A stretch of 64,000 nucleotides of DNA. Origin: DSOI01 sp041394885 (GTDB taxonomy: Bacteria; Acidobacteriota; Terriglobia; Bryobacterales; Bryobacteraceae). The stretch covers positions 14,001-78,000 of the forward strand of contig JAWKHI010000033.1 in assembly GCA_041394885.1 (NCBI GenBank), written 5' to 3'. Positions 1 to 7,664 of this stretch are shown in pieces; positions within the stretch are counted from its first letter, which is position 1; each line of letters opens with the position of its first letter. The position numbers were made by a program, and so were the translations under genes. Under the pieces are notes generated by a model that saw only the letters and a list, made by a program, of their open reading frames with translations, had not been told where the DNA came from and did not search any database.

Positions 1-186
1 GATGTGTCGTGAGTCCGAGCCCCGGATCCCGAGGAACCACGCGCCCATCGCGACCGACAATGCCTCCAGGACCGATGTCTTGCCGGATCCGTTCACGCCG
101 ACCAGTAGATTCACCGACGGGTGGAACTGGAACTCACGATGGTCAAAGCCCTTGAAGTTCTCGATGATCAGCCGGTCAATCCGCAT
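1..186 (-). CDS. AAA family ATPase (RecF/SMC-like), N-terminal fragment
   Basis: Reading the minus strand from the ATG at 186 gives a protein starting MRIDRLIIENFKGF, then GVNGSGKTSVLEAL. This is the N-terminal pattern of RecF/SMC-like ATPases: a first beta strand with an N-F-K/R motif, then a Walker A P-loop at about residues 33-40. The gene runs off the left end, so only about 62 residues are visible. It starts 11 bases after the stop of the upstream sulfatase gene and may be its last operon member. Whether it belongs to a DNA-repair, defence or general predicted-ATP-binding subfamily cannot be decided from this piece. Confidence 0.8.
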   Translation of the reverse strand, partial: MRIDRLIIENFKGFDHREFQFHPSVNLLVGVNGSGKTSVLEALSVAMGAWFLGIRGSDSRHI

Positions 187-197
187 GGCGCCGCTTC

Positions 198-1664
198 CTA
201 CAACGTACTCGGCAACCCGACGTCATTCTGCGCATCCGGCATCGGATGCCGCCCCGGCGCCACCTTGTACATCTTCTTCTCCTCAGCCGGAATCTGGCTC
301 CAACGCCGGAGCTTCTTCCGCTCGACGCGCGACGGCAGCAATGCCGCCAACTGCTTTTTCACCGCAGCGGATTCGGGCTTGGCCGCCAGATTGGTCCACT
401 CGCGCGGATCGGCGTCGTGATCGTACAATTCTTCGCCGTCGGGGAACTTGGAATAGCGCCAACGCTCGGTGCGCACACTGATCTTGTCCGGACCGTCGGA
501 TGTGATGGCGGGCTTGTCCCACTTGGCATCTGGCGACGCCAGCAGCGGCCGCAGGCTGCGGCCCTCGAGATCGCTCTTGGCAGGGAGGCCGCACAAATCG
601 GTGAGCGTCGGGTAGATGTCGAGCAACTCCACGGTTCGATCGCAGTGCCCGCCCGCCTTGACCAGACCTGCCTGCGGAGCGGCGATCATCATCGCCACAC
701 GGCAGGATCGCTCCCACAGGGTGAACTTACGCCACTGCTGCTTCTCGCCGAGCTGCCAGCCGTGATCGCTCCAAAGCACGACGATCGTATTGTCGCGATT
801 GGGACCGCGTTCGAGCGCGTCGAGTACGCGTCCGATGTTGGCGTCGGCGTAGGATATGCACGCCAGATAGGAAGCGACTGCCTTGTTCCATTGCTTGGTG
901 GAAGTAACGTTGTCGTGGTCCCGCAGGCTCCGAATCGCCGATTTGGGCACATCGGCGAGGTCGTTCTCGAGCACCACCGGCAGCTTAACCTGATCGGGCG
1001 GAAAACGGTCAAAGTACTTTTTCGGCACGTACCACGGCAGGTGCGGACGATAGAACCCGCAGGCCAGGAACAGCGGCTTGCCGTGCTTGCGTCCCAGGAT
1101 GTCGCCCGCCCAATTGGCGAGCTTTGTGTCCGCTGTTTCTTCGTCCGGGATGTCGATCGGGCTCCAATCGAAGTGCCCGGCCTTGGGAATGCCGTTCACA
1201 GGTGCTTTGGAAGGATGCACGAATCCGTCGAAGGTGTAGTAGGCATCCCAGGACGCGGCATCGTTCTGCGAGCCGTGAAAGGTCTTGCCGCCGCCCGCAG
1301 CCGCGTATCCGTGCTTGCGGAAATACTGCGGCATCGTCAGCGCGTCCGGAGCGCCGTCGCGCCAAACGTCGTCGTTGGCGTAGACGCCCGTGGTGGAAGG
1401 CCGCATCCCAGTCATCAAAGACGCGCGCGAGGGATTGCACATCGGCGCCTGGCAATAGGCCTTCCGGAACGTGACGCCGCGCGCGGCCAGCTTGTCGAGG
1501 TTCGGGGTGACGGTTTGCGGATGTCCGGCCAACGGACCGATCCAGTCATTGAGGTCGTCAACCGGGATCATCAGGACGTTGGGCTTGCGCCCGCCCTGGC
1601 CCGGGAGACCTTGTTGCAGCAGAGGGGCCGCGCCGAGGGCGGCCATGAAATCGCGTCTGTTCAT
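198..1664 (-). CDS. Exported sulfatase, iduronate-2-sulfatase-like
   Basis: A 488-residue alkaline-phosphatase-fold sulfatase, probably releasing sulfate from sulfated sugars outside the cytoplasm. The N-terminus MNRRDFMAALGAAPLL is a Tat-like signal (RR then a hydrophobic stretch). Metal-binding aspartates are at D36/D37 (PVDDLNDW). The active-site signature C-N-P-S-R is at residues 76-80; the cysteine would be converted to formylglycine. The SDHGWQLGE segment in the C-terminal half is typical of the iduronate-sulfatase-like clade. The start codon directly abuts the stop of the upstream DUF1501 gene, so the two are very likely co-transcribed. The natural substrate cannot be told from sequence. 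Confidence 0.9.
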   Translation of the reverse strand: MNRRDFMAALGAAPLLQQGLPGQGGRKPNVLMIPVDDLNDWIGPLAGHPQTVTPNLDKLAARGVTFRKAYCQAPMCNPSRASLMTGMRPSTTGVYANDDVWRDGAPDALTMPQYFRKHGYAAAGGGKTFHGSQNDAASWDAYYTFDGFVHPSKAPVNGIPKAGHFDWSPIDIPDEETADTKLANWAGDILGRKHGKPLFLACGFYRPHLPWYVPKKYFDRFPPDQVKLPVVLENDLADVPKSAIRSLRDHDNVTSTKQWNKAVASYLACISYADANIGRVLDALERGPNRDNTIVVLWSDHGWQLGEKQQWRKFTLWERSCRVAMMIAAPQAGLVKAGGHCDRTVELLDIYPTLTDLCGLPAKSDLEGRSLRPLLASPDAKWDKPAITSDGPDKISVRTERWRYSKFPDGEELYDHDADPREWTNLAAKPESAAVKKQLAALLPSRVERKKLRRWSQIPAEEKKMYKVAPGRHPMPDAQNDVGLPSTL

Positions 1665-3071
1665 CTATGCCAGCATCTTTCTCACAACGTTTCCATGCAC
1701 GTCGGTAAGCCGGAAGTCGCGGCCCATATAGCGGTAAGTCAATTTTTCATGGTCAAAGCCGAGCGTGTGCAGGATGGTCGCCTGCAGATCGTGAACGTGG
1801 ACCTTGTCCTCGGTCACGAAGAATCCCATTTCGTCGGTCTTGCCGATCACTTGTCCGCCCTTGATGCCGCCTCCGGCCAACCACATACTGTAACCCTCGG
1901 GATGATGATCGCGGCCGGCGTTGCCTTCCTCCTGCGTGTTGCGGACCTCGCTCACCGGCGTCCGGCCGAATTCCCCGCCCCACACGACGAGCGTGGAATC
2001 GAGCATGCCGCGCTGCTTCAGATCCTTCACGAGCGCCCCCGCGCCGCGATCGGTGGAATCGCAGTTGGCCTTCAGCTTCTTGTTCAACTGCGTATGGCTG
2101 TCCCAGGACGCGTTCATCAACAGCACGAAGCGGACGCCGCGTTCCACCAATCGCCGCGCCAGCAGACAGTTGGTTCCGTAGGCGCGCGTGGTCTCGTCGT
2201 TGATGCCGTACATGTCGAGCGTCTCCGGCGACTCCTTGGAGAAGTCCACCAGTTCCGGACCCGCCGATTGCATCCGGTACGCCAATTCGTACGCCTGAAT
2301 GCGTGAGGCGATCTCCTCATCGCCGGTGGTGTCCATGCGCATCTGGTTCAAGTCGCGAATGGCGTTCAGGGCGGAGCGCTGCGATTCCATCGTCACGCCT
2401 TCCGGGTTGGACAAATACAGAATGGGATCGCCCGCGCTGCGCAGCAGCGTCCCCTGGTAGCTCGAGGGAAGGAACCCGGAAGTGAAGTTCGACGCTCCGC
2501 CGGAGGTGCCAGCGCCCGAGGCCAGCACCACGAAGCCGGGCAGGTTCTTCGATTCGCTGCCCAGCCCGTAAACGGACCATGCGCCGAGGGAAGGACGCCC
2601 GAAAATCTGCGACCCGGTGAACATCAGGTGCTGCGCCGGATGATGGTTGAACGCATCGGTGGCCATGGAACGGACGAGGCAGATGTCGTCGGCGTTGGCG
2701 CCGATGTGCGGCAGCCAGTCCGATATTTCCATGCCGCATTGGCCATGCGGCGTGAAGACACGCGGGCTGCCGAGCACGGAGGCGTTGCTCTTGGTGAACG
2801 CCAGGCGCAACTGCTTGACGATCGATTCCGGGGCCGGCTTGCCGTTCCATTTTTGCAGTTCGGGCTTGGGATCGTAGAGATCCATCTGGCTGGGCCCGCC
2901 CTCCATGAACATGAAGATCACGGACTTGGCTTTGCCTTCGAAGTGCGGTTTGCGAGGCGCTAGAGGGTTGTTGGGCGCGGCGTTGAGAAGATCTCCAAGC
3001 GCCATCGCACCCACGCCGCAGGCGACGTCACTCAAGAACTTGCGGCGGTTTCGATACATTGCCGATAGCAT
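1665..3071 (-). CDS. DUF1501 family exported protein
   Basis: 468 residues. It opens with an RNRRKFLSDVACGVGAMALG Tat-like signal, followed by the family-typical FMFMEGGPSQMDLYDPKP block. DUF1501 proteins resemble the alkaline phosphatase/sulfatase fold and are usually paired with DUF1549/DUF1553 cytochrome proteins, as here; the biochemical role is not established. A conserved-looking VWGGEFGRTP motif lies in the C-terminal third, matching the metal-site region of the superfamily. The ATG at 3071 is preferred over the one at 3059 because AGGAGA lies 7 bases upstream of it. The gene is 12 bases after the DUF1553 gene and abuts the sulfatase. Confidence 0.88.
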   Translation of the reverse strand: MLSAMYRNRRKFLSDVACGVGAMALGDLLNAAPNNPLAPRKPHFEGKAKSVIFMFMEGGPSQMDLYDPKPELQKWNGKPAPESIVKQLRLAFTKSNASVLGSPRVFTPHGQCGMEISDWLPHIGANADDICLVRSMATDAFNHHPAQHLMFTGSQIFGRPSLGAWSVYGLGSESKNLPGFVVLASGAGTSGGASNFTSGFLPSSYQGTLLRSAGDPILYLSNPEGVTMESQRSALNAIRDLNQMRMDTTGDEEIASRIQAYELAYRMQSAGPELVDFSKESPETLDMYGINDETTRAYGTNCLLARRLVERGVRFVLLMNASWDSHTQLNKKLKANCDSTDRGAGALVKDLKQRGMLDSTLVVWGGEFGRTPVSEVRNTQEEGNAGRDHHPEGYSMWLAGGGIKGGQVIGKTDEMGFFVTEDKVHVHDLQATILHTLGFDHEKLTYRYMGRDFRLTDVHGNVVRKMLA

Positions 3072-3083
3072 GCGATTCTCCTG

Positions 3084-5573
3084 TTACTCGCGCGTTACGA
3101 ATTCGTCCAGGTTGAGCAGGACGCGGCTCACGTCGGTCCAGGCGTCTCCGGACGGGTTGATCCTGGCCTGCTCGTCATGAAACGCAGCCATCCGCGCGCG
3201 CTCCGCGGTTGTGGGCGCGCGGGCGAGCGCGGAGCGAAACGCGAAGTCGATCCGTTCGCCCACGCCCGCCGGCGCTTCCTTGGCGATCCGGCGGCTCAGC
3301 GCTTGCGCGGCCTCGTGAAACACTTCGTCGTTCATCAGGTTGAGCGCCTGCAGGGGCGTGTTGGAGCGGCCGCGCCGGGTGCAACTGGTGTTGGAATCCG
3401 GCGAGTCGAAATTCATCAGCATCGGATACGGCGTGGTGCGCTGGAAGTGAATATACAGGCCGCGGCGGTAGCGGTCCGGACCGGTGTCGGCCATCCATTT
3501 ATCCTTGTTGCCATAGCGCAGCTCAGCCACGCCGGCCGGCTGTGGCGGATGTACGCTCGGTCCACCGATGCGGTCGTCGAGCAAGCCGGCGGCGGCGAGC
3601 GCGGAATCGCGCACCAGTTCCGCCGGCAGCCGGAGTCTCGATTGGCGGGCGAGCAGGACGTTTTCGGGATCCTTCGCCTGAATGCCCGGGCGTGAGTGCG
3701 ACGCTTGCCGGTAGGTGGCGGACATGACGATGGTCTTGTGAAGCTTCTTGTTGCTCCAGCCCTGGGCCACGAATTCGGAAGCCAGCCAGTCGAGCAGTTG
3801 CGGATGCGAGGGCGCTTCGCCTTGCACGCCGAAGTCCTCACTGGTCCGGACGAGGCCGCGCCCGAAAAACTCCTGCCAGGCGCGGTTGACGGCCACGCGG
3901 GCAGTGAGCGGATTGTCCGCCGAAACCAGCCACCGGGCCAGTTCCAGCCTGGTCATGCTTGCCGGATCGCTGTGAAGAAACGCCGGTGCGCCGGGCTCCA
4001 CTTCGACGCCCATCTGATCCCACTGCCCGCGGACGCGCAGATGCGACGGGCCGGCGGCGGGGTCATCCACCATCGTATAGGCCTGTGTGAGCGGCGGCAG
4101 CGTCTTGTCGAGTGCGCCGAGCTTCTTGCGCAGATCCTTCAGGCGATCGACCTTGGCTTTTTCGAGGCCGATGGCGGGGCCGCTCCGCTCCACGAAATAG
4201 TCCGTGAGCCGGAGCTGATCGCGGGCCTCGCGCTTTTCGCGCGGCGTTTGCAGCACCCGCACCGCGCCGTCGAACATCGCCTTCATCGACGTAAGCGCGA
4301 AGTCCCACTCGGGCACTTTGCCCGGGGAGTCAATGGCGTCGCGGAGCCGGTCTTCCCACACCGGCATGAGCGACGGTACTTCGTACTCGGCGAGCAAGGC
4401 GTTGCGCTTGGCTTGGTAGGCGGGAAAGGCGGCCTCGTACGGACCGCGCTCGCCGGCAAGCGGCGCGTCGATGTCGCGTTCGTCGGCCCGATCGAAGAAC
4501 GCCATCAGGCGGTAGTAGTCTTTCTGCGTGATCGGATCGTACTTGTGATCGTGGCATTGCGCGCAACCCACCGCGAGCCCGAGCCACACCGTGCCAACCG
4601 TATTGGCCCGATTGATGAGCTGCTCGAAGCGCGCCTCGCCGCGGTCGACACCGGCCTCGCGATTGGTGAGAGTGTTGCGTAGGAACCCGGTGGCGACGCG
4701 CTGCTCCACGGTCGCGTTGGGGAGTTGATCGCCCGCCAGTTGCTCGACGGTGAAGCGGTCGTACGGCATGTCGGCGTTCAGCGCATCGATCACCCAGTTG
4801 CGATAGCGCCAGGCGTATTGGCGGACAAGATCCTTTTCATAGCCGTCGCTGTCGGCGTAGTGCGCGTTGTCGAGCCAGTGCCGGGCCCACTTTTCGCCGT
4901 AGCGGGGCGATTGCAGCAGGCGATCGACGGCGTCTTCATAGGCGCGATCTCCGCCGTCCGCGGTAAACCGCGCGACCTCGGCGGCGGTGGGCGGCAGGCC
5001 TGTCAGATCGAGCGAGACGCGGCGCAGGAGTGTGATCTTATCCGCCTCTGGCGAAGGTGTCCAGCCTTCCTTCTCCAGCCGCGCCAGCACGAACCGGTCG
5101 ATCGGATTGCGTGCCCATGACGCTTGCTTTACCTCGGGCAACGCAGGCCGGCGAACCGGTTGAAATGACCAGTGCGTGGACTTGGGCTTGGCCACGGCCT
5201 TAGCGGCCGATGCCGGAAACTCGGCGCCGGAATCGATCCATCGCCGCAGCAACTCGATCTCGGCGGCAGGCAGCGGCTTCGCCCCGGGCGGCATCCGCGT
5301 GGCGGCGTCGGTGCTGCTGACGCGCTGGATGACGCGGCTGGTGGCGGCGTTGCCGGGGATCAGCGCCGGACCCGAATAGCCGCCTTTAAGGGCCGATGGG
5401 CCATCGTCCAAGCGAAGCCCGTTGCTTTGCATGGCCGCGCCGTGGCAACCCGTGCAGCGCTTCTGGAGCAGAGGGCGGATCTCGGCGGCGAAGTCCGGTT
5501 TCTGCGCTCGCGTGGGCGGGCTGAGCATCAGGGCGGCGGACAAGGAAAGCAGGAATAGCGCGGTGGGCCTCAT
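3084..5573 (-). CDS. DUF1549/DUF1553 protein with planctomycete-type cytochrome c domain
   Basis: 829 residues with a Sec signal peptide (residues 1-23, ending TRAQ), then a PSCyt1-type heme-binding segment with CTGCH at 40-44. DUF1549 follows in the first half (VDRLLQSPRYGEKWARHWLD) and DUF1553 near the C-terminus (NPLTARVAVNRAWQEFFGRGLV, SNTPLQALNLMND). The family is abundant in Planctomycetes and Acidobacteria and is usually encoded beside DUF1501 and sulfatase genes, exactly the order here. The role is probably periplasmic and redox-linked in polysaccharide or C1 metabolism, but it is unproven. First gene of the 5573-to-1 operon; two copies of a palindromic repeat lie just upstream. Confidence 0.9.
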   Translation of the reverse strand: MRPTALFLLSLSAALMLSPPTRAQKPDFAAEIRPLLQKRCTGCHGAAMQSNGLRLDDGPSALKGGYSGPALIPGNAATSRVIQRVSSTDAATRMPPGAKPLPAAEIELLRRWIDSGAEFPASAAKAVAKPKSTHWSFQPVRRPALPEVKQASWARNPIDRFVLARLEKEGWTPSPEADKITLLRRVSLDLTGLPPTAAEVARFTADGGDRAYEDAVDRLLQSPRYGEKWARHWLDNAHYADSDGYEKDLVRQYAWRYRNWVIDALNADMPYDRFTVEQLAGDQLPNATVEQRVATGFLRNTLTNREAGVDRGEARFEQLINRANTVGTVWLGLAVGCAQCHDHKYDPITQKDYYRLMAFFDRADERDIDAPLAGERGPYEAAFPAYQAKRNALLAEYEVPSLMPVWEDRLRDAIDSPGKVPEWDFALTSMKAMFDGAVRVLQTPREKREARDQLRLTDYFVERSGPAIGLEKAKVDRLKDLRKKLGALDKTLPPLTQAYTMVDDPAAGPSHLRVRGQWDQMGVEVEPGAPAFLHSDPASMTRLELARWLVSADNPLTARVAVNRAWQEFFGRGLVRTSEDFGVQGEAPSHPQLLDWLASEFVAQGWSNKKLHKTIVMSATYRQASHSRPGIQAKDPENVLLARQSRLRLPAELVRDSALAAAGLLDDRIGGPSVHPPQPAGVAELRYGNKDKWMADTGPDRYRRGLYIHFQRTTPYPMLMNFDSPDSNTSCTRRGRSNTPLQALNLMNDEVFHEAAQALSRRIAKEAPAGVGERIDFAFRSALARAPTTAERARMAAFHDEQARINPSGDAWTDVSRVLLNLDEFVTRE

Positions 5574-5621
5574 GACGGGTCTCTCCGCTTTCCAGTATAT
5601 GGCCCTCGCCTCCGCCAGCGG

Positions 5622-5720
5622 TCAAAAGCGCAAAGGCCGCTCCGGCGCGGCTCCGAACATCCAGGAACTCGCCGCGTATCAAGAGCCGGAGCGAGTCCGT
5701 TTTGCGCGTGTTCCTCAAAA
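5622..5720 (-). repeat. Dispersed palindromic element, copy 1 (tandem pair)
   Basis: On the minus strand this reads GCGCAAAACGGACTCGCTCC near its left end and GGCCTTTGCGCTTTTGA at its right end, with the GC-rich ends complementary to each other (GCGCAAA...GCTCCGG against CCGGAGC...TTTGCGC). The same element occurs at about 21.3, 35.1 and 45.0 kb. It shares the junction TCAAAA (5715-5720) with copy 2, so the two copies are head to tail. It lies about 50 bases upstream of the DUF1553 start and could affect its 5' region. Confidence 0.8.
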
Positions 5721-5815
5721 GCGCAAAGGCCGCTCCGGCGCGGCTCCGATCCTGGAGAGACCCGCGCTCATTCCAAAGCGCCCGGCGTGTCTGTTGTTCG
5801 CGAGTCTGAGAGAAA
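5715..5815 (-). repeat. Dispersed palindromic element, copy 2 (diverged)
   Basis: The right end (5715-5748) is identical to copy 1, including GCGCAAAGGCCGCTCCGGCG on the plus strand. The left end (about 5780-5812) is recognisable but mutated, reading on the minus strand CTCGCGAACAACAGACACGC instead of the consensus CTCGCGCAAAACGGACACGC. It ends a few bases before the stop of the cupin gene. It is the most diverged of the five copies. Confidence 0.65.
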
Positions 5816-5819
5816 GCTG

Positions 5820-6182
5820 CTAAGCGTCGCGATGCACGGTGTCCATCGAGAATGCGGGCACGCAAACCGCCACGTATTCGGCGCCTTCCGCCTCCGGACT
5901 CGAGTAACGGACCCACTCTCCGCCGCGCACGATCACGGCTTGTCCGGCGCGAACATCGAACGTGGCATCGGCCGTTTCCACCCGCAGCATGCCGGCCAGC
6001 ACAACCGTGTATTCGTCGAATTCCGGGGTCTGGCCCGGCTCCACCCATCCACCCGGACTCTGCATCCGCGCTACGCTCACTCCTTCGGTGCCGGAGCGAA
6101 CGCGCCCCACGTATTCCTCGATGCGTTTGGGCTTGTTGCCGGCGGCGGCGACGACGGCGGGTTTTTCTATCAGGGTGGCCAT
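5820..6182 (-). CDS. Small cupin-domain protein
   Basis: 120 residues from the ATG at 6182 (MATLIEKPAVV). An upstream in-frame ATG exists, but the region it adds is compositionally unlike protein and lacks a good ribosome site. The middle of the protein has the two cupin motifs in relaxed form: EFDEYTVVLAGMLRVE followed by AGQAVIVRGGEWVRYSSPE. No catalytic assignment is possible; single-domain cupins of this type bind metals or small molecules, and some resemble the EutQ cupin. It stands 35 bases downstream of the GyrI-like gene on the same strand, so it may be the last gene of the ArsR operon. Confidence 0.75.
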   Translation of the reverse strand: MATLIEKPAVVAAAGNKPKRIEEYVGRVRSGTEGVSVARMQSPGGWVEPGQTPEFDEYTVVLAGMLRVETADATFDVRAGQAVIVRGGEWVRYSSPEAEGAEYVAVCVPAFSMDTVHRDA

Positions 6183-6217
6183 GGTGACTCCGGACCAGTG
6201 TAGCGAACCGGCCGCGT

Positions 6218-6688
6218 TCAGGCGCCCGGCGAAAGCGGCCGGCTGAGCTCGGTGCGCCACTGCGCGGGATCGGGACTGGTGTCCGGTCCGGTCAGGTATC
6301 GTTCATAGAGATCCGGGCCAGGGACGTGTCCGTTGGCGGTGATCCATCCACCGAATTCGCCCCACGCCGCGGCAAGGCCCTCATAGGCGCCGCGGTGAAT
6401 GGTCCGTGCCACGCGGACCGCGGGCAGCGTGATGCTCACCACGCGGCCGGTGGGCGCAACAGCCGCCGCCACGGGCACGCAGACGTCGAAGTCAAACTCC
6501 GCCGGGCTCATTCGCAGGTGGTGCGTCAGCCAGGGCCCAGTTGGTTCCAGGCCCTGCGCCCGGATCGCCGCATGGATCTCTCCGAGTGCCGGACCCATGA
6601 CGGATTGAATCTCGCTGCGCGGAATCACCAGATGGATGGCGGCCACCAACTGCTCCGGAGCTCGTGTGATCGCCGGGGTGTCAATCAT
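6218..6688 (-). CDS. GyrI-like effector-binding domain protein
   Basis: 156 residues with the AraC-effector-binding/GyrI-like fold: an N-terminal AAIHLVIPRSEIQSVMGPAL segment, a central FDFDVCVPV strand, then the repeated half ending RTIHRGAYEGLAAAW and GPDLYERYLTGPDTSPDP. The conserved glutamate-tyrosine part near the end is what binds ligands in this family. It has no DNA-binding domain, so it is a stand-alone small-molecule sensor or hydrolase-like protein. The ATG at 6688 overlaps the stop of the SRPBCC gene (ATGA), showing translational coupling within the ArsR operon. Confidence 0.82.
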   Translation of the reverse strand: MIDTPAITRAPEQLVAAIHLVIPRSEIQSVMGPALGEIHAAIRAQGLEPTGPWLTHHLRMSPAEFDFDVCVPVAAAVAPTGRVVSITLPAVRVARTIHRGAYEGLAAAWGEFGGWITANGHVPGPDLYERYLTGPDTSPDPAQWRTELSRPLSPGA

Positions 6689-7188
6689 TGAATTGCACCG
6701 GGCACCCGCTTCGACGACAACAGTTCCTCGAGCCGGTTGAGTCCGGCCGCCATGCCGTACTCCATGCCGGACCGGCGCGCGGTGTCGCGGGCTTCCCGGG
6801 ACTCGTAGCGGACGGTGATCGTCGTCCTCGTAATTGGGCCATTGGCAACGAAAGACGTGGTGTTGACCGCTTCGCCCGGATACCAGGCTTCGTCGAACTT
6901 TTCGGTGGCCACCAGACGCATGGGTGCTTCGATTTCGCGGAAGACGCCGCCCATACCCATGTCCGGAACGCCCTCCTTGCGCCATACATACCGGTAGGTG
7001 CCGCCGATTCTCAGGTCAATCTCGCACACCGGCATCGTCCATCCCGGCGGACCCAACAGCCATTGACGCACCAGTTCCGGTTTGGTGAACGCGTCGAACA
7101 CCAGTTGGCGCGGCGCGTGGAAATCGCGTGCAATTGCAATCTCGCAGTCAGTAGGGGTTGTGATTTGGAAACTTTCCGGGTAGAACAT
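6685..7188 (-). CDS. SRPBCC/AHSA1-domain protein
   Basis: 167 residues of the activator-of-Hsp90-ATPase-like START-fold family: ARDFHAPRQLVFDAFTKPEL, then WLLGPPGWTMPVCEIDLRIGGTYRYVW, and the C-terminal helix SGMEYGMAAGLNRLEELL. Such proteins bind hydrophobic ligands and are typically encoded beside an ArsR repressor, as here. The start at 7188 is chosen because AAAGGATC precedes it closely, and because the upstream residues (MTCSPLTKG...) overlap the end of the ArsR gene without family similarity. Its stop overlaps the GyrI-like start. Confidence 0.88.
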   Translation of the reverse strand: MFYPESFQITTPTDCEIAIARDFHAPRQLVFDAFTKPELVRQWLLGPPGWTMPVCEIDLRIGGTYRYVWRKEGVPDMGMGGVFREIEAPMRLVATEKFDEAWYPGEAVNTTSFVANGPITRTTITVRYESREARDTARRSGMEYGMAAGLNRLEELLSSKRVPGAIQ

Positions 7189-7198
7189 CGGGGATCCT

Positions 7199-7579
7199 TT
7201 ATCGCTTGTTCGTTCTGGGGCGTTTGGCCCTTTTGTGAGTGGACTGCAAGTCATCCAGGAGATGGTCGAGCCGCGAGAACGACGCCTCCCAGAATTGCCG
7301 GTAGGTCTCGAGCCATCGGCTGGCTTCCGCCAGCGGCCTCGCCTCCAGACGGCTCGGACGGCTCTGCCCGGCTCGATCCCGCGTAATCAGTCCGGCCCGC
7401 TCCAGCACTTTGAGGTGCTTGGAGATGGCCGGCTGGGTCATCGCGAACGGCTCGGCGAGTTGCGTCACCGAGGCTTCACCCGTTGCCAGACGAGCGAGGA
7501 TGGCGCGCCGCGTCGGGTCCGCCAACGCGGCGAAGGTGGCGTTCAGGTCCGGCGCAGAGGCATAACCGCTCGGTTGCAT
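7199..7579 (-). CDS. ArsR-family winged-helix repressor
   Basis: 126 residues. Residues about 15-85 form the ArsR winged helix (ALADPTRRAILARL, then VTQLAEPFAMTQPAISKHLK as recognition helix region, then the wing). There is no cysteine metal site, so it is the non-metal type that is usually paired with an SRPBCC protein. The C-terminus is rich in Lys/Arg (THKRAKRPRTNKR). First gene of the operon 7579 to 5820; its own -10 region carries a CCAA-N6-TTGG dyad that could be its operator. The ATG at 7579 sits only 6 bases past the -10 hexamer, so the transcript may be leaderless. Confidence 0.9.
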   Translation of the reverse strand: MQPSGYASAPDLNATFAALADPTRRAILARLATGEASVTQLAEPFAMTQPAISKHLKVLERAGLITRDRAGQSRPSRLEARPLAEASRWLETYRQFWEASFSRLDHLLDDLQSTHKRAKRPRTNKR

Positions 7580-7614
7580 AACCAAATGGTATTGGAATAT
7601 CGGCGTGCCGTCAA
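7580..7614 (-). promoter_or_regulatory. Sigma-70 promoter of the ArsR operon with overlapping dyad
   Basis: Minus strand: -35 TTGACG (7609-7614), 17-base spacer, -10 TACCAT (7586-7591), then TTGGTT and the ATG of arsR. CCAA-N6-TTGG surrounds the -10 hexamer, a plausible operator for autorepression. With the start codon 6 bases from the -10 box the mRNA would begin at or next to the A of ATG. Confidence 0.65.
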
Positions 7615-7664
7615 GACGTTTTTTGCGCCAGCCCTGGCGATACAATGACAACCGGACTCTCCTC

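Noticed and set aside
246..2306. 686-codon plus-strand open frame opposite the sulfatase and DUF1501 genes
   Set aside because: No family character and Arg/Gly/His-rich composition; the minus strand encodes clear sulfatase and DUF1501 motifs.
5386..6048. Minus-strand frame spanning the palindromic repeats
   Set aside because: It crosses two copies of the repeat and the ends of two real genes in another frame; its sequence is repeat-derived (RSRAGAAFALL twice).
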